DNA of 59,851 nucleotides from Lachnospiraceae bacterium OF09-6. Lineage in GTDB: Bacteria; Bacillota; Clostridia; Lachnospirales; Lachnospiraceae. The notes beneath the pieces were generated by a model. That model was not told the DNA's origin. It did no database searches and saw only the letters and a list, made by a program, of their open reading frames with translations. The stretch is taken from NCBI GenBank assembly GCA_003435055.1, contig QUMM01000019.1, forward strand, positions 1 through 59,851, given 5' to 3'. Within the stretch, counting starts at the first letter, position 1; every line of letters starts with the position of its first letter. Positions 38,622 through 48,889 of the stretch are shown piece after piece. The position numbers and the translations under genes are program-made.

Positions 38622-39845
38622 CTACATCAGTCCTGCTCTTTCCAGTTTTCTGGTCTGCTCCAGTTCTCCTTTTTTCACCAGTGTACCCTCTACTTTCTCT
38701 CCACCCTTTCTGCTTTCCTCAAACTCATACAGTGTGTGCGTCAAAATCTCTTCTTTTTCGTAGCTGTATCCGGTAATCTCCAATATCTCCAGCACTTTTC
38801 TGGAACGGTCTCTCATTCGCCCAAGATGTACCATAATATCTAACCCGGAAGCAATTTGTCTGCGCACTGCAGAAACTGGTAATTCCATGCCCATCAAAAT
38901 CATTGTTTCAAGTCTGGCAAGCATATCCCTCGGACTGTTCCCATGACCGGTAGACAGGCTTCCATCATGACCATTGTTCATAGCCTGAATCATATCTATT
39001 GTCTCTTCCCCTCGCACTTCTCCCACAATCACCCGATCTGGCCGCATCCGCAAACTGGCCTTGATCAGATCTCTGATTGTTATCTCATGGTCTCCCTGTG
39101 TATTGCCTTTTCTCGCCTCCAGACGCACCAGATTGTCCACTCCGCGGATCTGCAGCTCTGCGTTATCCTCAATAGTGATAATCCTCTCATCTTTTGGTAT
39201 ATAATTAGAAAGTGCATTTAAAAATGTGGTCTTTCCCGAACCGGTCCCTCCACTGATAAAAATGTTGTATCCAGCCTTCACCAGCTTCTCCAGAAAATGT
39301 ACCGCCTCCTCCGTTACGGCTCCCCAGGCAATCAACTGCTCCATTTCGATTGGATGTACCGGAAACTGACGCACCGTAATAATCGGTCCGTTCAATGCTA
39401 TCGGAGGCAATACCATACTGACCCTTGCTCCATTTTCCAGTCTGGCATCTACAATTGGTACTGTAGCATTTACTATTCGGTTACTTTTTGCTGCAATACT
39501 CTGTACCAGATCCTCGATCTTTTCCCTGTTCTGGAATCCTTTTTCCCATTTTCGAATGTGCCCCTTCTCTTCAATGAAGATTCCATCCAGACCATTTACC
39601 ATGATCTCTGTCACCTGATCGTTATCTACCAGTTCCTGCAAAATATCCAGCTTTCTGACTGCATTAAAAAGCTCTGTTCTAAGCTGTGCCCTCCTTTTCA
39701 GACTGTAATAGTGTCCACTGCTTTTCTCCATTAGCAGACGGTCAATCTGTTCGCAAATTTCCTCATCCTTCAATTCTCTGGACGTATCCAGCCGGTTCAT
39801 CAACTTTTGCTGTAATTCTGCAAACTCTGTCTGTTCTCTGTTCAT
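38622..39845 (-). CDS. tadA: Tad/CpaF pilus assembly ATPase
   Basis: 407 residues. Walker A IFISGGTGSGKTTFLNALS, Asp box TIEDNAELQI, Walker B PDRVIVGEVRG, His box NNGHDGSLSTGHGNS. A secretion hexamer that powers pilus extension and retraction at the cytoplasmic face. The gene sits between tadZ and tadB. Confidence 0.95.
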   Translation of the reverse strand: MNREQTEFAELQQKLMNRLDTSRELKDEEICEQIDRLLMEKSSGHYYSLKRRAQLRTELFNAVRKLDILQELVDNDQVTEIMVNGLDGIFIEEKGHIRKWEKGFQNREKIEDLVQSIAAKSNRIVNATVPIVDARLENGARVSMVLPPIALNGPIITVRQFPVHPIEMEQLIAWGAVTEEAVHFLEKLVKAGYNIFISGGTGSGKTTFLNALSNYIPKDERIITIEDNAELQIRGVDNLVRLEARKGNTQGDHEITIRDLIKASLRMRPDRVIVGEVRGEETIDMIQAMNNGHDGSLSTGHGNSPRDMLARLETMILMGMELPVSAVRRQIASGLDIMVHLGRMRDRSRKVLEILEITGYSYEKEEILTHTLYEFEESRKGGEKVEGTLVKKGELEQTRKLERAGLM

Positions 39846-39848
39846 GTT

Positions 39849-40859
39849 TTATTCCTCACTGCGCAATAATGTCCTGACATAATTTCCCATCTCTCCGTTT
39901 ACCAGTTGCTCCAGAGCATATTCTCCCTGCGATGCAGGCTCAGCAAACGGCAGATGAAGATATGATGTTTCTTTTAAGATTTCTTCACAGTCCATCTCTT
40001 TTAGCAGCTTTTCATAATGCGTCACTTTCGCTTTTGCCACCACCCCTTCGCAAATCGGACTGTAGATTCTTGTACAGGCTGACAGCAACGGGAGCTGTTC
40101 TTCCACTGCTCCATCCAGATCCAGAATAACCGTCTCATAACCACCCAGCGAAGTCACGGCCTCCAGCAGACGCATCCACTCTTCCTGCCCTACTTCACGC
40201 AGATCTCCTGCTGAATAGGCCGGCGGTATATAAGCCATATTTCCCAGATGCTGCACAATGGCCTGAACCTTAAAAATTACATTTCCCTTATTCTGTCGTA
40301 CAAAATACATTACATCCGTAATGTCCGCTCCGTAGTCCTGTCCAGTCAGTGTCGGGAAACCTGCACATTCCTCTAAATTCAGATACAAAACAGGCTGCTT
40401 TTTCGCAAGTATCTGTCCAAGAGTCAATGCGAAACAAGTCTTTCCACACCGTTTTACCGGAGAATAAATGCCGATGATCTGCGCATTACGCTTCATAAAA
40501 TATGGTACCTGTCCATTCGTGTCACTGGCATAAAAATTCATCACCTCAGCCACCAGATTATTCGATGACTGGTACTTATAGACGGTAGGATAATCCACAT
40601 ACTGTGGTGCCACTTCACCCTCTGAAAGCATAACAATCCGGTTAATATTCATATTACTGATTTCCTCACACATCATTCTGGATGAAATCAGCAGCAATTC
40701 CACACGATTTTCCCTTGTAAATTCCCGCAGACTTTCAATTCCTGAAAATACCAGAATCTCAAAAGGTATGTGTTGTTTCTCCGTAATATAGTTCATCAGC
40801 CTGCAGGCATACGTAGCCTCCAGATCACATATTGCAAAATTAAGTTTCTTCAAATCCAT
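39849..40859 (-). CDS. TadZ/CpaE-like localisation protein
   Basis: 336 residues. The N-terminal 120 residues look like an atypical receiver fold. A MinD/ParA-like domain follows, with an altered P-loop (GIYSPVKRCGKTCFALTLG), VLYLNLEECAG and VILDLDGAVEEQLP. TadZ proteins place the Tad machine at the pole or septum. It overlaps the prepilin peptidase gene by 10 bases. Confidence 0.85.
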   Translation of the reverse strand: MDLKKLNFAICDLEATYACRLMNYITEKQHIPFEILVFSGIESLREFTRENRVELLLISSRMMCEEISNMNINRIVMLSEGEVAPQYVDYPTVYKYQSSNNLVAEVMNFYASDTNGQVPYFMKRNAQIIGIYSPVKRCGKTCFALTLGQILAKKQPVLYLNLEECAGFPTLTGQDYGADITDVMYFVRQNKGNVIFKVQAIVQHLGNMAYIPPAYSAGDLREVGQEEWMRLLEAVTSLGGYETVILDLDGAVEEQLPLLSACTRIYSPICEGVVAKAKVTHYEKLLKEMDCEEILKETSYLHLPFAEPASQGEYALEQLVNGEMGNYVRTLLRSEE

Positions 40860-41353
40860 CCTCCTGTTACCAGCAAACTTCCCAGGAATATTGGCAGTGA
40901 CATATGCAGATATGCAGGATTCTCCGTTTCTGCAATATATGGCTCCCAGACCCCTGTGCTAATATATTCTTTTACATAATGAATCAATAGATATAGACGT
41001 TTTTTTAAGATACGATATTTGATAATCACTGCCAGAGAAATCATAGCAGCAATCAGAAATGAAACGCAGATACACTTCAGACTTCGTCTCGGATCCAGAA
41101 ATCCTCCGATCACCATAAAATACTTCAGGTCTCCAGATCCAAGCATTTTAAAATAATGCAAAATTCCCAACACAATTACCGGTGTAATAGCCCCCGCGAA
41201 AAAATCGAATATCCCGGGTGGCCCATTGGCACTCCATTGCCATGCTAATGCAGCCAGAAATCCAGTTCCTGTCAACTGGTTCGGAATACGCCGGGAATAA
41301 AAATCCCAAAGAACAGCCAGACCACCAATGCTGACCAGACAAACAATTCTCAT
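40850..41353 (-). CDS. A24 prepilin peptidase, TadV/CpaA type
   Basis: 167 residues, about six membrane segments. Catalytic aspartates in LWDFYSRRIPNQLT and in MLGSGDLKYFMVIGG. It should cut the leader of the Flp1-like pilin and the TadE-like proteins. It is the first gene of the operon, downstream of a near-consensus promoter and a leader of about 130 bases. Confidence 0.9.
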   Translation of the reverse strand: MRIVCLVSIGGLAVLWDFYSRRIPNQLTGTGFLAALAWQWSANGPPGIFDFFAGAITPVIVLGILHYFKMLGSGDLKYFMVIGGFLDPRRSLKCICVSFLIAAMISLAVIIKYRILKKRLYLLIHYVKEYISTGVWEPYIAETENPAYLHMSLPIFLGSLLVTGGWI

Positions 41354-41492
41354 ATATCCTCGTCTCCTTTTTCGAATAAAATGATTTGGATGTCAAAACA
41401 CCAGGGTTACAACTTCATTGTCTGTTATGCTTTTGTAAAAGTGAATTCATTGTCGATATGACAGATACTTATCAGAATTGGTAAGTGATGTT

Positions 41493-41521
41493 ATTATATA
41501 TAATATGTTTTTGTTTGTCAA
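41493..41521 (-). promoter_or_regulatory. Tad operon promoter
   Basis: On the minus strand TTGACA (41516-41521), a 17-base spacer and TATAAT (41493-41498). All twelve box bases match consensus, which suggests strong or repressor-controlled expression. Confidence 0.75.
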
Positions 41522-41583
41522 TAGCATGTTGCATATTTTGCAAATTATGCTGTTGACCATGTCTGGCCAGCAGCATCTTCTGT

Positions 41584-42738
41584 CTATTTCAAAAATTCTT
41601 CAATCTCTTTTCTTGTTGCATTTACACTTCCCTGTGCAAAGAATGGCTTTCCACCTCCGCGGCCATTCAGTACTGTGTTGAATTCTTTCACCAGTACACG
41701 CAGATCTCCGTCTTTTTCACCCATAGCATACTTGTAACCATGTTCGTCGTCTCCGGAGCAGACAACGCAGCGGCCCTCACAGGTCTCCATAATCTCTGCT
41801 GCCAGCTTTCGGACACTATCTGCCGCCAGGTCTTCTTCAAAAAGCAGTACACTGCCACTGCCCTCATACTGTTTTGCCATATTCTGGAACAGTTTCTGTT
41901 CCAATGCTCCCATCTGGAACTGCTGATCCATCTGTGTTTTCTTCAAATGTTCTACTGCTTCTGCTGTCTCCATCGGCTTTGCTGACAGTGCTACCGAAAT
42001 CTGCTGATTCTGCCTGCAAATCTCTGCCACATAATCCATGGCTCTTCTTCCTGAAAGCATCTCCATTCTCATGCCGCCTCTAAACTTCTGCAGAGAAATC
42101 AGTTTAATCAGACCGATTTCCCCTGTATAACTGACATGCGTTCCACAGCAGGCACACACATCTGCATTTGGGAAGGTTACAATACGCACCATGCCATGCA
42201 GTTCTTTTTTACTGCGGTATTCCACAGCTTTTACTTCTTCTTCGGTATAAGAAGTGATATCTACCTTCTCATTAGCCCAGACTCTTTCGTTTGCTGCCCG
42301 TTCGAATTCCTGCATATCTTCCACAGTGAACTCACCGTTAAAATCAATGGTTACGGTATCCTTTCCCATATGGAATCCCACATTATCATAACCAAATTTC
42401 TGATGCACCAGGCCGCTGACAATATGTTCCCCGGAATGATTCTGCATCAGGTCAAATCTTCTCTCCCAATCGACAGTTCCTGTTATCTTACTTCCCACTT
42501 CCAGTGGTTGTCCACAAAAATGAAGAATTTCCCCATCTTTTTCGTGGGTATCTGTCACATCTACTGTCTGATCAGCACACTGAAGAATACCAGTATCTCC
42601 TGGCTGACCGCCGCCTTCCGGATAAAAGGCACTGCGATCCAGAATCACTTCATATCCCTTTTTTCCTTCCCGACAATCTGTTACTGTTGCTTCAAATGTT
42701 TTCTGATATGCATTTGCGTAAAATAATTTTTCAGTCAT
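41584..42738 (-). CDS. alanyl-tRNA editing protein, AlaX-L type
   Basis: About 384 residues. An N-terminal beta-barrel (FYPEGGGQPGDTG), the editing domain with zinc ligands HSGEHIVSG and CACCGTHVSYTGE, and a C-terminal DHHA1 domain (RVLVKEFNTVLNGRGGGKP). It removes Ser or Gly from mischarged tRNA-Ala. Start: ATG at 42738, which overlaps the GH3 stop by eight bases, so the two are coupled although their functions look unrelated. Confidence 0.88.
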   Translation of the reverse strand: MTEKLFYANAYQKTFEATVTDCREGKKGYEVILDRSAFYPEGGGQPGDTGILQCADQTVDVTDTHEKDGEILHFCGQPLEVGSKITGTVDWERRFDLMQNHSGEHIVSGLVHQKFGYDNVGFHMGKDTVTIDFNGEFTVEDMQEFERAANERVWANEKVDITSYTEEEVKAVEYRSKKELHGMVRIVTFPNADVCACCGTHVSYTGEIGLIKLISLQKFRGGMRMEMLSGRRAMDYVAEICRQNQQISVALSAKPMETAEAVEHLKKTQMDQQFQMGALEQKLFQNMAKQYEGSGSVLLFEEDLAADSVRKLAAEIMETCEGRCVVCSGDDEHGYKYAMGEKDGDLRVLVKEFNTVLNGRGGGKPFFAQGSVNATRKEIEEFLK

Positions 42739-45510
42739 GTTCTTCCTCCAGATAAATACGGATTGTTTCAAACTCCAGTCCATTTCCTCCGTAATAAAAC
42801 TTGATATAATGATTTCCTGCCATGAGCACATCCAGATTCCGATCAATCTCCAGCCAGCCGCCTTCACTTCCCTGCACTGATACCATTGTCTTCAGGGTAT
42901 TGTTGCAATATACCGTAACCGGTATCTGTGCCAGTCCGCCAAGGTCTGAGCGCAGTTTCATATGAATCCGGTAACTTCCTTTTTTCTTCAAATGAATGCC
43001 GAACACGTCTGCGTTCCCAGACTTCGGATGAAGCAGGTCTCCGGAAATAAGTATACTGCCATTTTCTTCTTCGTCAAGATTTTTCAGATCAGATGCCAGC
43101 ACATCTCCATCTTCTTTCCTGTTCATGGCATCCAGCTCTTCCTGACAGATCCTTCCGTTCATATGCAGAAGTGCCGGACTTCTTAATAAAAATCCCAAAA
43201 TATTTTCCGCATTCCTCTGCAATTCCCCGCAGGTCAGCCAGCCACATTCCAGCTGCTTTTGCATATCATCTTCCTCCATGCTGGCTTTTGCATCAGAAGT
43301 CACCATAAAAATGTCATTCTGTGCTGCTGCCATCGGCGCACGCATTGTCTTATCTGCGGTCATTCCCTCATAATTGGCCATTGCCCACCAGTCAGTCATT
43401 ACGATCCCGGAAAATCCCCATTCTTTTCGCAAAATAGTGGTGCACAGATCATAACTTCCAGCAGTCCACACCCCATTTACCGGGCCATAAGTGGTCATTA
43501 CAGACCATGCTCCTCCTTCTTTTACTGCAATCTCAAATCCCTTCAGATAGATTTCTCTTAAAGCACGTTCCGATACCACACTATTTGCCCTGCATCGAGC
43601 CGTTTCCTGATTATTGGCACAGAAATGCTTGATCGTTCCGGCAATCTGATGTTTGGCCATTCCTCTTACCTGTGCTGCTGCTATTTTCCCGGTAAGATAT
43701 GGATCTTCCGATATATATTCAAAATTTCTTCCATTCAATGGATGGCGGTGAATATTAATGCCAGGTCCCAGAAGGGAATCTATCTTATTCAGGCGAATCT
43801 CCTGTCCCACCACCGTATATAATTCTTCTACCAGTTTCTCATCAAATGTGCATCCAAGCGCTGTTCCGTTTGGCAGTGAAAATGCTCTGGTTCCACAATC
43901 CATGCGAATGCCGGATGGTCCGTCCGCACAGCATGCTGCCGGTATGCCAAGTTCCTGAAGATGCTCTGTTACGCCTCCAAAAGCCGCAGCTGTTCCTGCT
44001 GTGACCTTCGGACTGCACATACCTTCTCCGCGAAAGATTGCTGTTAAATCTTCCTCTGATAACTGCGCCGTGAACGCATCCAGTGTTATTTTCCCGTCCA
44101 GTACATCTATCAGCTTCCATCCCTGATCTCCGGTAATCTTCAACCCCTCCGGTCGCTCTTTTCTTCGTCTCTCTTCCTGGTCAACTGTACGTACCGGCAC
44201 CTCTTCCCAGGTAAGCCGATATCCATCTTTCTCTTTTTCCGGTTTCATTCTCTGAAAAACAGACACCGGTGCCATAGCTTCCTGAAGCTGTTCTGCCACC
44301 TGGGCTTCCAGATGACATTCCCCGGCATAAGCTGCACTTCTTACGTCACTTCCTATATAGAATCTATAAGTTCCCTGCTCCAGTACATAAGCAGAACGAT
44401 TTCCCGTCACGCCGCTGTCATCATAAGAAGCCAGATCATATCCGGTAATTTCGATCATTTTACTTACGCTCTCACCCGGCTGCAGTTTCTCTGTTTTAAA
44501 GAAATATACCAGTCGGCGCAATGGATTTCCCAGCTTTCCCTGCGGTACCTGTGCATAACATTGTAGAACCTCCCGGCCTGCGCATTCACCGGTATTGGTT
44601 ACCCTTGCTTCCAGTCTGATCTTTATCTCCCCATTCTTCTCCCGGATCTGGGAAATCAGTTTTCCTTCTATAGAAAACGTAGTATAGGACAGGCCATATC
44701 CAAATGGATACTGTACTTTTTCTTTGCAAAAGTTTCAAAATAGCGATAACCTACATATATATCTTCCTGATATACATTCTCCGTTTCGCTTCCAAAACAG
44801 GTATCAGAAGGATAATCACTGATCTTCTGTGCAATCGTATCTGTCAGCCTTCCGGAAGGATTCACTTTGCCCATCAGCACATCTGCCGCCGCATGTCCTC
44901 CTTCCTGTCCTCCCTGCCAGACATAGAGCACCGCCTGTGGATGATATCGTTCCACCCAACTCATGTCCATGATATTTCCGGTATTTAATACTACAATACT
45001 GCGGCGGTTTCTCTGGCATACCTGCTGAATCAGCTGTTCTTCTTCCTTCGTCAGTCGATATCCGCCAGGTGCGTCTGTATTATCCTGATCTTCTCCAGCT
45101 GTTCTTCCAATCACGATCAGTGCTGCATCTGCCTTTTCTCCACAGGCCAGCATCTCTTCTGTAACCGGCATCTCCTCTTGCGACCATGGCACTTTCCCCC
45201 ATCCTTCGCCTTCATCAAAAGGATGTTTTTCTATCCAACTTCGATAGATTTCTTCCAGTTTTTCATCCAGATTCAGATTCTCCTTTTTTAGTGCATCCAG
45301 AATTCCATCTACTTTCCCGGTGTTCACCAGACCTCCTGAGCCAAGCCCGCTTTTATAATAAGTAAATGCGATTCTGCCATATACGGCAATTCGTTCTTCT
45401 TTTTCCAATGGCAGTGCATGGTTTCTGTTTTCCAGAAGTACACATCCCTCTGCCGCTGCCTGTCTGGCAAGTTTCTGATAGTTTTCCATATTTAATCCGA
45501 ATTGCTTCAT
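42731..45510 (-). CDS. glycoside hydrolase family 3 protein, permuted domain order (frameshifted near 44722)
   Basis: Two pieces join to 926 residues when one base is added near 44722 (after RYFETFAK). The usual second domain comes first (GCVLLENRNHALPL, then TAGEDQDNTDAPGG), then a fibronectin-like part, then the barrel with RMDCGTRAF, SEDPYLTGKIAAA, TIKHFCANNQE, and the nucleophile in IVMTDWWAM. A beta-sandwich of about 105 residues ends the protein and may bind sugar. This order is known for beta-glucosidases of ruminal Ruminococcus and Butyrivibrio. There is no signal peptide, so it acts in the cytoplasm, probably on a sugar imported by the divergent ABC genes. Confidence 0.87.
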
Positions 45511-45592
45511 AATTTATTTTCCTCATTTCTTATACATATTTACATATTACCAGGTTGCCGTTTTTTCTGCGTTCTCTTTTCCTACGAATTCT

Positions 45593-45622
45593 ATCTTATC
45601 TTACCAGCCTCTTTTCTGTCAA
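45593..45622 (-). promoter_or_regulatory. GH3 promoter
   Basis: On the minus strand TTGACA (45617-45622), an 18-base spacer and TAAGAT (45593-45598). It is about 70 bases from the rightward ABC promoter. Confidence 0.55.
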
Positions 45623-45689
45623 CTTGTCTTTTTTTCACGAAAGAACTTTAGTATTCATTTTTTCAAATCGTCATAATGAATAATTTTCA

Positions 45690-45757
45690 TTGACTTCAAA
45701 TAATTATTATAGTATAATTTGACTATAACGCAAATCACAGACCGACACGGTGATTTG
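45690..45757 (+). promoter_or_regulatory. ABC operon promoter with inverted repeat
   Basis: TTGACT (45690-45695), a 17-base spacer and TATAAT (45713-45718). Thirteen bases after the -10 lies CAAATCAC (45731-45738) with its inverted copy GTGATTTG (45750-45757), a good operator candidate at the transcription start. A weaker inverted repeat overlaps the -35 (GTCATAATGAA / TTTTCATTGAC). Confidence 0.65.
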
Positions 45758-45785
45758 ACGACACTTATTTAAGGAGGGCTTTGAA

Positions 45786-47012
45786 ATGAAAAAAGTATTA
45801 ACCGCGGGTGCAGCTATGGCAATGGTTCTATCTATGGCATCTATGGGAGCAATGGCAGAAGGTGACACAGTAGATGTAAACGTAATCGCTGCACAGTACG
45901 GTCAGAACACTGCAGACTGGTGGGCAAAGTTTGTAGAAGATTTCAACGCTGACAATCCAGGTATTAACCTTAACGTAGAAGTAGTATCCTGGAATGATAT
46001 TTACACAGTAGTAAATACACGTATTGCCAACGGAGAAGCTCCTGACGTTCTGAATATCGACGTATTCGCTGATTATCAGGCCGATGATCTGTTACTTCCT
46101 ATTCAGGATGTGGTATCCGAAGAAACCTACAGCAAAATGTACGATGCATTCCTTGCACAGTCCGAAGTAGATGGCACTGTATGGGCTATCCCAGATCTTG
46201 CTTCCGCACGTGCTCTGTACTACAACAAGGACATTCTGGAATCTGCCGGCGTAGAAGTTCCTACAACATGGGATGAACTGACCGCAGCATGCAAAGCTAT
46301 CAAAGAATATGATGACAGCATTTATCCATGGGGTATTGATATGACAACGGATGAAGGTCAGGCAGCATTTGCTTACTACACATGGAACAACGGTGGCGGA
46401 TTCGTAGATGATGATGGCAACTGGACACTGAACAGCCCTGAAAATGTAGAAGCGATTGAATACGCTATCAGCCTCGTAAATGACGGTTACACCAACAGCG
46501 ATCCTGCTAATGATACACGTTACGATCTGCAGGATATGTTTGGTGCCGGCAAGATCGCTATGGTTATCGCTCCAAACAGCTTACCTACTTATATCGCAGA
46601 TGGTGGAAATGAAGTCAACTACGGTGTAGCTTCTATTCCAAGCAACACTGGCGAATCTGTATCTGCAGGTGTTATGGACCGCTTCATGTGCTTCGACAAT
46701 GAATACACAGATGAAGAAAAAGCAGCGATCACAACATTCTTCGATTATTTCTATGATGATGACCGTTATACTGACTGGGTAGCTATGGAAGGATTCCTGC
46801 CAGCTACTAAGACAGGTGGCGAAGCTCTTGCAGCCGCTGATCCTGATATGGCAAGCTGGATTGACATTCTTGCAAGCTGCAAGTTCTATCCAACAGCAAA
46901 AGCAGAATGGGCAGATGTAAAACAGGGTGTTATCAGCGCAGAACAGAATGCACTCCTTGGTGAAAGCGTTCAGGAGCAGCTGGATAACCTTCAGGCAGAA
47001 ATCGCAGGTTAA
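45786..47012 (+). CDS. sugar ABC transporter substrate-binding protein, family 1
   Basis: 408 residues. A signal peptide (MKKVLTAGAAMAMVLSMA, cleavage likely at AMA/EGD) is followed by a family 1 binding fold: VISWNDIYTVV-like strand, APDVLNIDVFADYQAD, PTTWDELTAACKAIKEYDD. No cysteine is seen near the cleavage site, so it lacks the lipobox expected of binding proteins in this phylum. AAGGAGGG precedes the ATG. First gene of the transporter operon, followed by an attenuating hairpin. Confidence 0.9.
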   Translation: MKKVLTAGAAMAMVLSMASMGAMAEGDTVDVNVIAAQYGQNTADWWAKFVEDFNADNPGINLNVEVVSWNDIYTVVNTRIANGEAPDVLNIDVFADYQADDLLLPIQDVVSEETYSKMYDAFLAQSEVDGTVWAIPDLASARALYYNKDILESAGVEVPTTWDELTAACKAIKEYDDSIYPWGIDMTTDEGQAAFAYYTWNNGGGFVDDDGNWTLNSPENVEAIEYAISLVNDGYTNSDPANDTRYDLQDMFGAGKIAMVIAPNSLPTYIADGGNEVNYGVASIPSNTGESVSAGVMDRFMCFDNEYTDEEKAAITTFFDYFYDDDRYTDWVAMEGFLPATKTGGEALAAADPDMASWIDILASCKFYPTAKAEWADVKQGVISAEQNALLGESVQEQLDNLQAEIAG

Positions 47013-47037
47013 GTCAGAACCATATTTCTGAGAGCAG

Positions 47038-47078
47038 AAAATGGGCCGGGCTGTTTAGGTCCGGTCCATTTTTTCAGT
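47038..47078 (+). terminator. intercistronic terminator/attenuator after the binding protein gene
   Basis: AAATGGGCCGG / CCGGTCCATTT, 11 pairs with one G-T, loop of 15 bases, then a T run. It lies between the binding protein and permease genes and would keep the binding protein in excess. A second 10-base perfect repeat (AAAAATGTCA / TGACATTTTT, 47090-47110) follows. Confidence 0.75.
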
Positions 47079-47137
47079 CCATACATACGAAAAATGTCAG
47101 TGACATTTTTATATCACATTAGAAATGAGGTGTTCCT

Positions 47138-48015
47138 GTGAAGAAAAAATTTCAAAGCATAGAACCATACATCTGGATTCTTCCCAGTGTACTTCTGATG
47201 GCGATCTTTATCGTTATCCCTATTGGATTTGTATTTCGCATGTCTTTCAGCAAGATCAGTAAAGCTGGTCTGATCAAAGGCTTCTGCGGTTTTGACAACT
47301 TCCATAAGGTACTGAACAGTCCGGTATTTTCCATGGTTCTGAAAAATACAGTTGTCTGGACTGTAGCCGTTGTAGGATTATCTACTCTTCTCGGCTTCAT
47401 TCTGGCTATTATTCTGAATAACAACTTTAAAGGGCGCAAAATTGCCCGAGCCGTTGTGGTTTTTCCCTGGCTACCACTCTGATCGTTCAGGCCAGCATCT
47501 GGAAGTTCATTATTGATACTGACTATGGAACCTTAAATACGCTTCTTATGAGACTGGGTATCATTGACCATGCCATTAACTGGACCTCGACTGCCGGTGC
47601 TTACTTTGCATGGGAAATTGCCTGCGGTATCTTTGTAACCATTCCATTTGTTACATTTACTGTTCTGTCTGGTCTTCAGAGTATTGACGAAGGCTTCTAC
47701 GAAGCCGCTACCGTAGACGGTGCCAACTACTGGCAAAAAATGTTCCAGATCACCATTCCTCTGGTACGTCCTTCTCTTACCGTAAGTACCGTACTGAATA
47801 TTATTTATGTATTCAACTCCTTCCCGATTATCTGGACCATCACCAAGGGTGATCCGGCGAACCGGACGGATACACTGGTTACCTATCTGTATAAGCTTGC
47901 ATTCTACAACGGTAAACAGGGCGATGCCGCAGCAGTATCTGTCATTGGATTTCTGATCCTGTTCATCTGTGCAAGTATTTATATGGTATCTGTATTAAAG
48001 AAAGGAGACGACTGA
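47138..48015 (+). CDS. sugar ABC transporter permease, MalF type (frameshifted near 47470)
   Basis: A GTG start after GAGGTG. IEPYIWILPSVLLMAIFIVI at the start; the EAA loop EAATVDGANYWQKMFQITIP docks the ATPase. One G missing from a GGG run near 47470 splits it; restored, FPWATTLIVQASIWKF joins the halves into 292 residues. No ATPase gene is present in the operon, so a shared MsmK-type ATPase is probably used, as is common for this family. Confidence 0.88.
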
Positions 48016-48016
48016 T

Positions 48017-48862
48017 ATGGAAAGTACAAAATCCAACAAAAAAATCATATCACGGGTATTTTTATATCTGGTTGTCATCATCATCTGTCTGATTACCTTA
48101 TATCCGTATTTTGTTACTATCTGTACTGCATTGAAGAGTCGTGCCGAAATTTTCTCTACTTCTGGCACTGTCTTTCCGATTCATGCCATCTGGTCCAACC
48201 TGACCGATGTCTGGTCCAAAGCGCCGATGAGCAGTTATATGCTGAATTCTATTCTGATTGCCGGCGGTTCCACTCTTCTGGCCATGCTCTGTGGTATTCC
48301 TGCTGCATACGCATTGTCCAGAATGAAGTTCAAAGGCCAGACTGCTTTTCTGGGATTCGTTATTGTCTCCCAGATGTTCGCGCCGGTTGTTCTTCTGATC
48401 GGTATCTACAAAGTCATGATGTCGCTGCATCTGACCAACAGTATCGTAGGATTGATCTTTATCAATGCCGCATTTAACCAGGCATTTGCGATCTGGCTGC
48501 TGCGTGGTACTTTTATGAGTATCTCCTCTGAAATGGAACAGGCAGCTACCATCGATGGATGCAACCGTGTTCAGGCTCTGATCAAGATCCTGCTTCCAGT
48601 TGCAGCACCTGGTATCGTAACGGCACTGATTTTCGTATTTATCAATGCCTGGAATGAATACACAGTAGCACTGACCCTGATCTCCACAGATACCTTCAAG
48701 CCACTGACCGTTGGTATTAATATCTTCAACGGTTACAACATGATTGAATGGCAGTATCTGTTCGCAGCCTCTCTGTATGCCATCGTTCCGGTCGTAGTAC
48801 TGTTCATCGGTATCGAAAAGAATCTGGTCGGCGGCCTTACATCCGGTGGTGTCAAAGGTTAA
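48017..48862 (+). CDS. sugar ABC transporter permease, MalG type
   Basis: 281 residues, six membrane segments. EAA loop EQAATIDGCNRVQALIKILL. It follows the first permease by one base. The C-terminal GGLTSGGVKG is typical of this group. Confidence 0.93.
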   Translation: MESTKSNKKIISRVFLYLVVIIICLITLYPYFVTICTALKSRAEIFSTSGTVFPIHAIWSNLTDVWSKAPMSSYMLNSILIAGGSTLLAMLCGIPAAYALSRMKFKGQTAFLGFVIVSQMFAPVVLLIGIYKVMMSLHLTNSIVGLIFINAAFNQAFAIWLLRGTFMSISSEMEQAATIDGCNRVQALIKILLPVAAPGIVTALIFVFINAWNEYTVALTLISTDTFKPLTVGINIFNGYNMIEWQYLFAASLYAIVPVVVLFIGIEKNLVGGLTSGGVKG

Positions 48863-48889
48863 GCACCTTCCGGGAGAAAGGAGTCCTTT

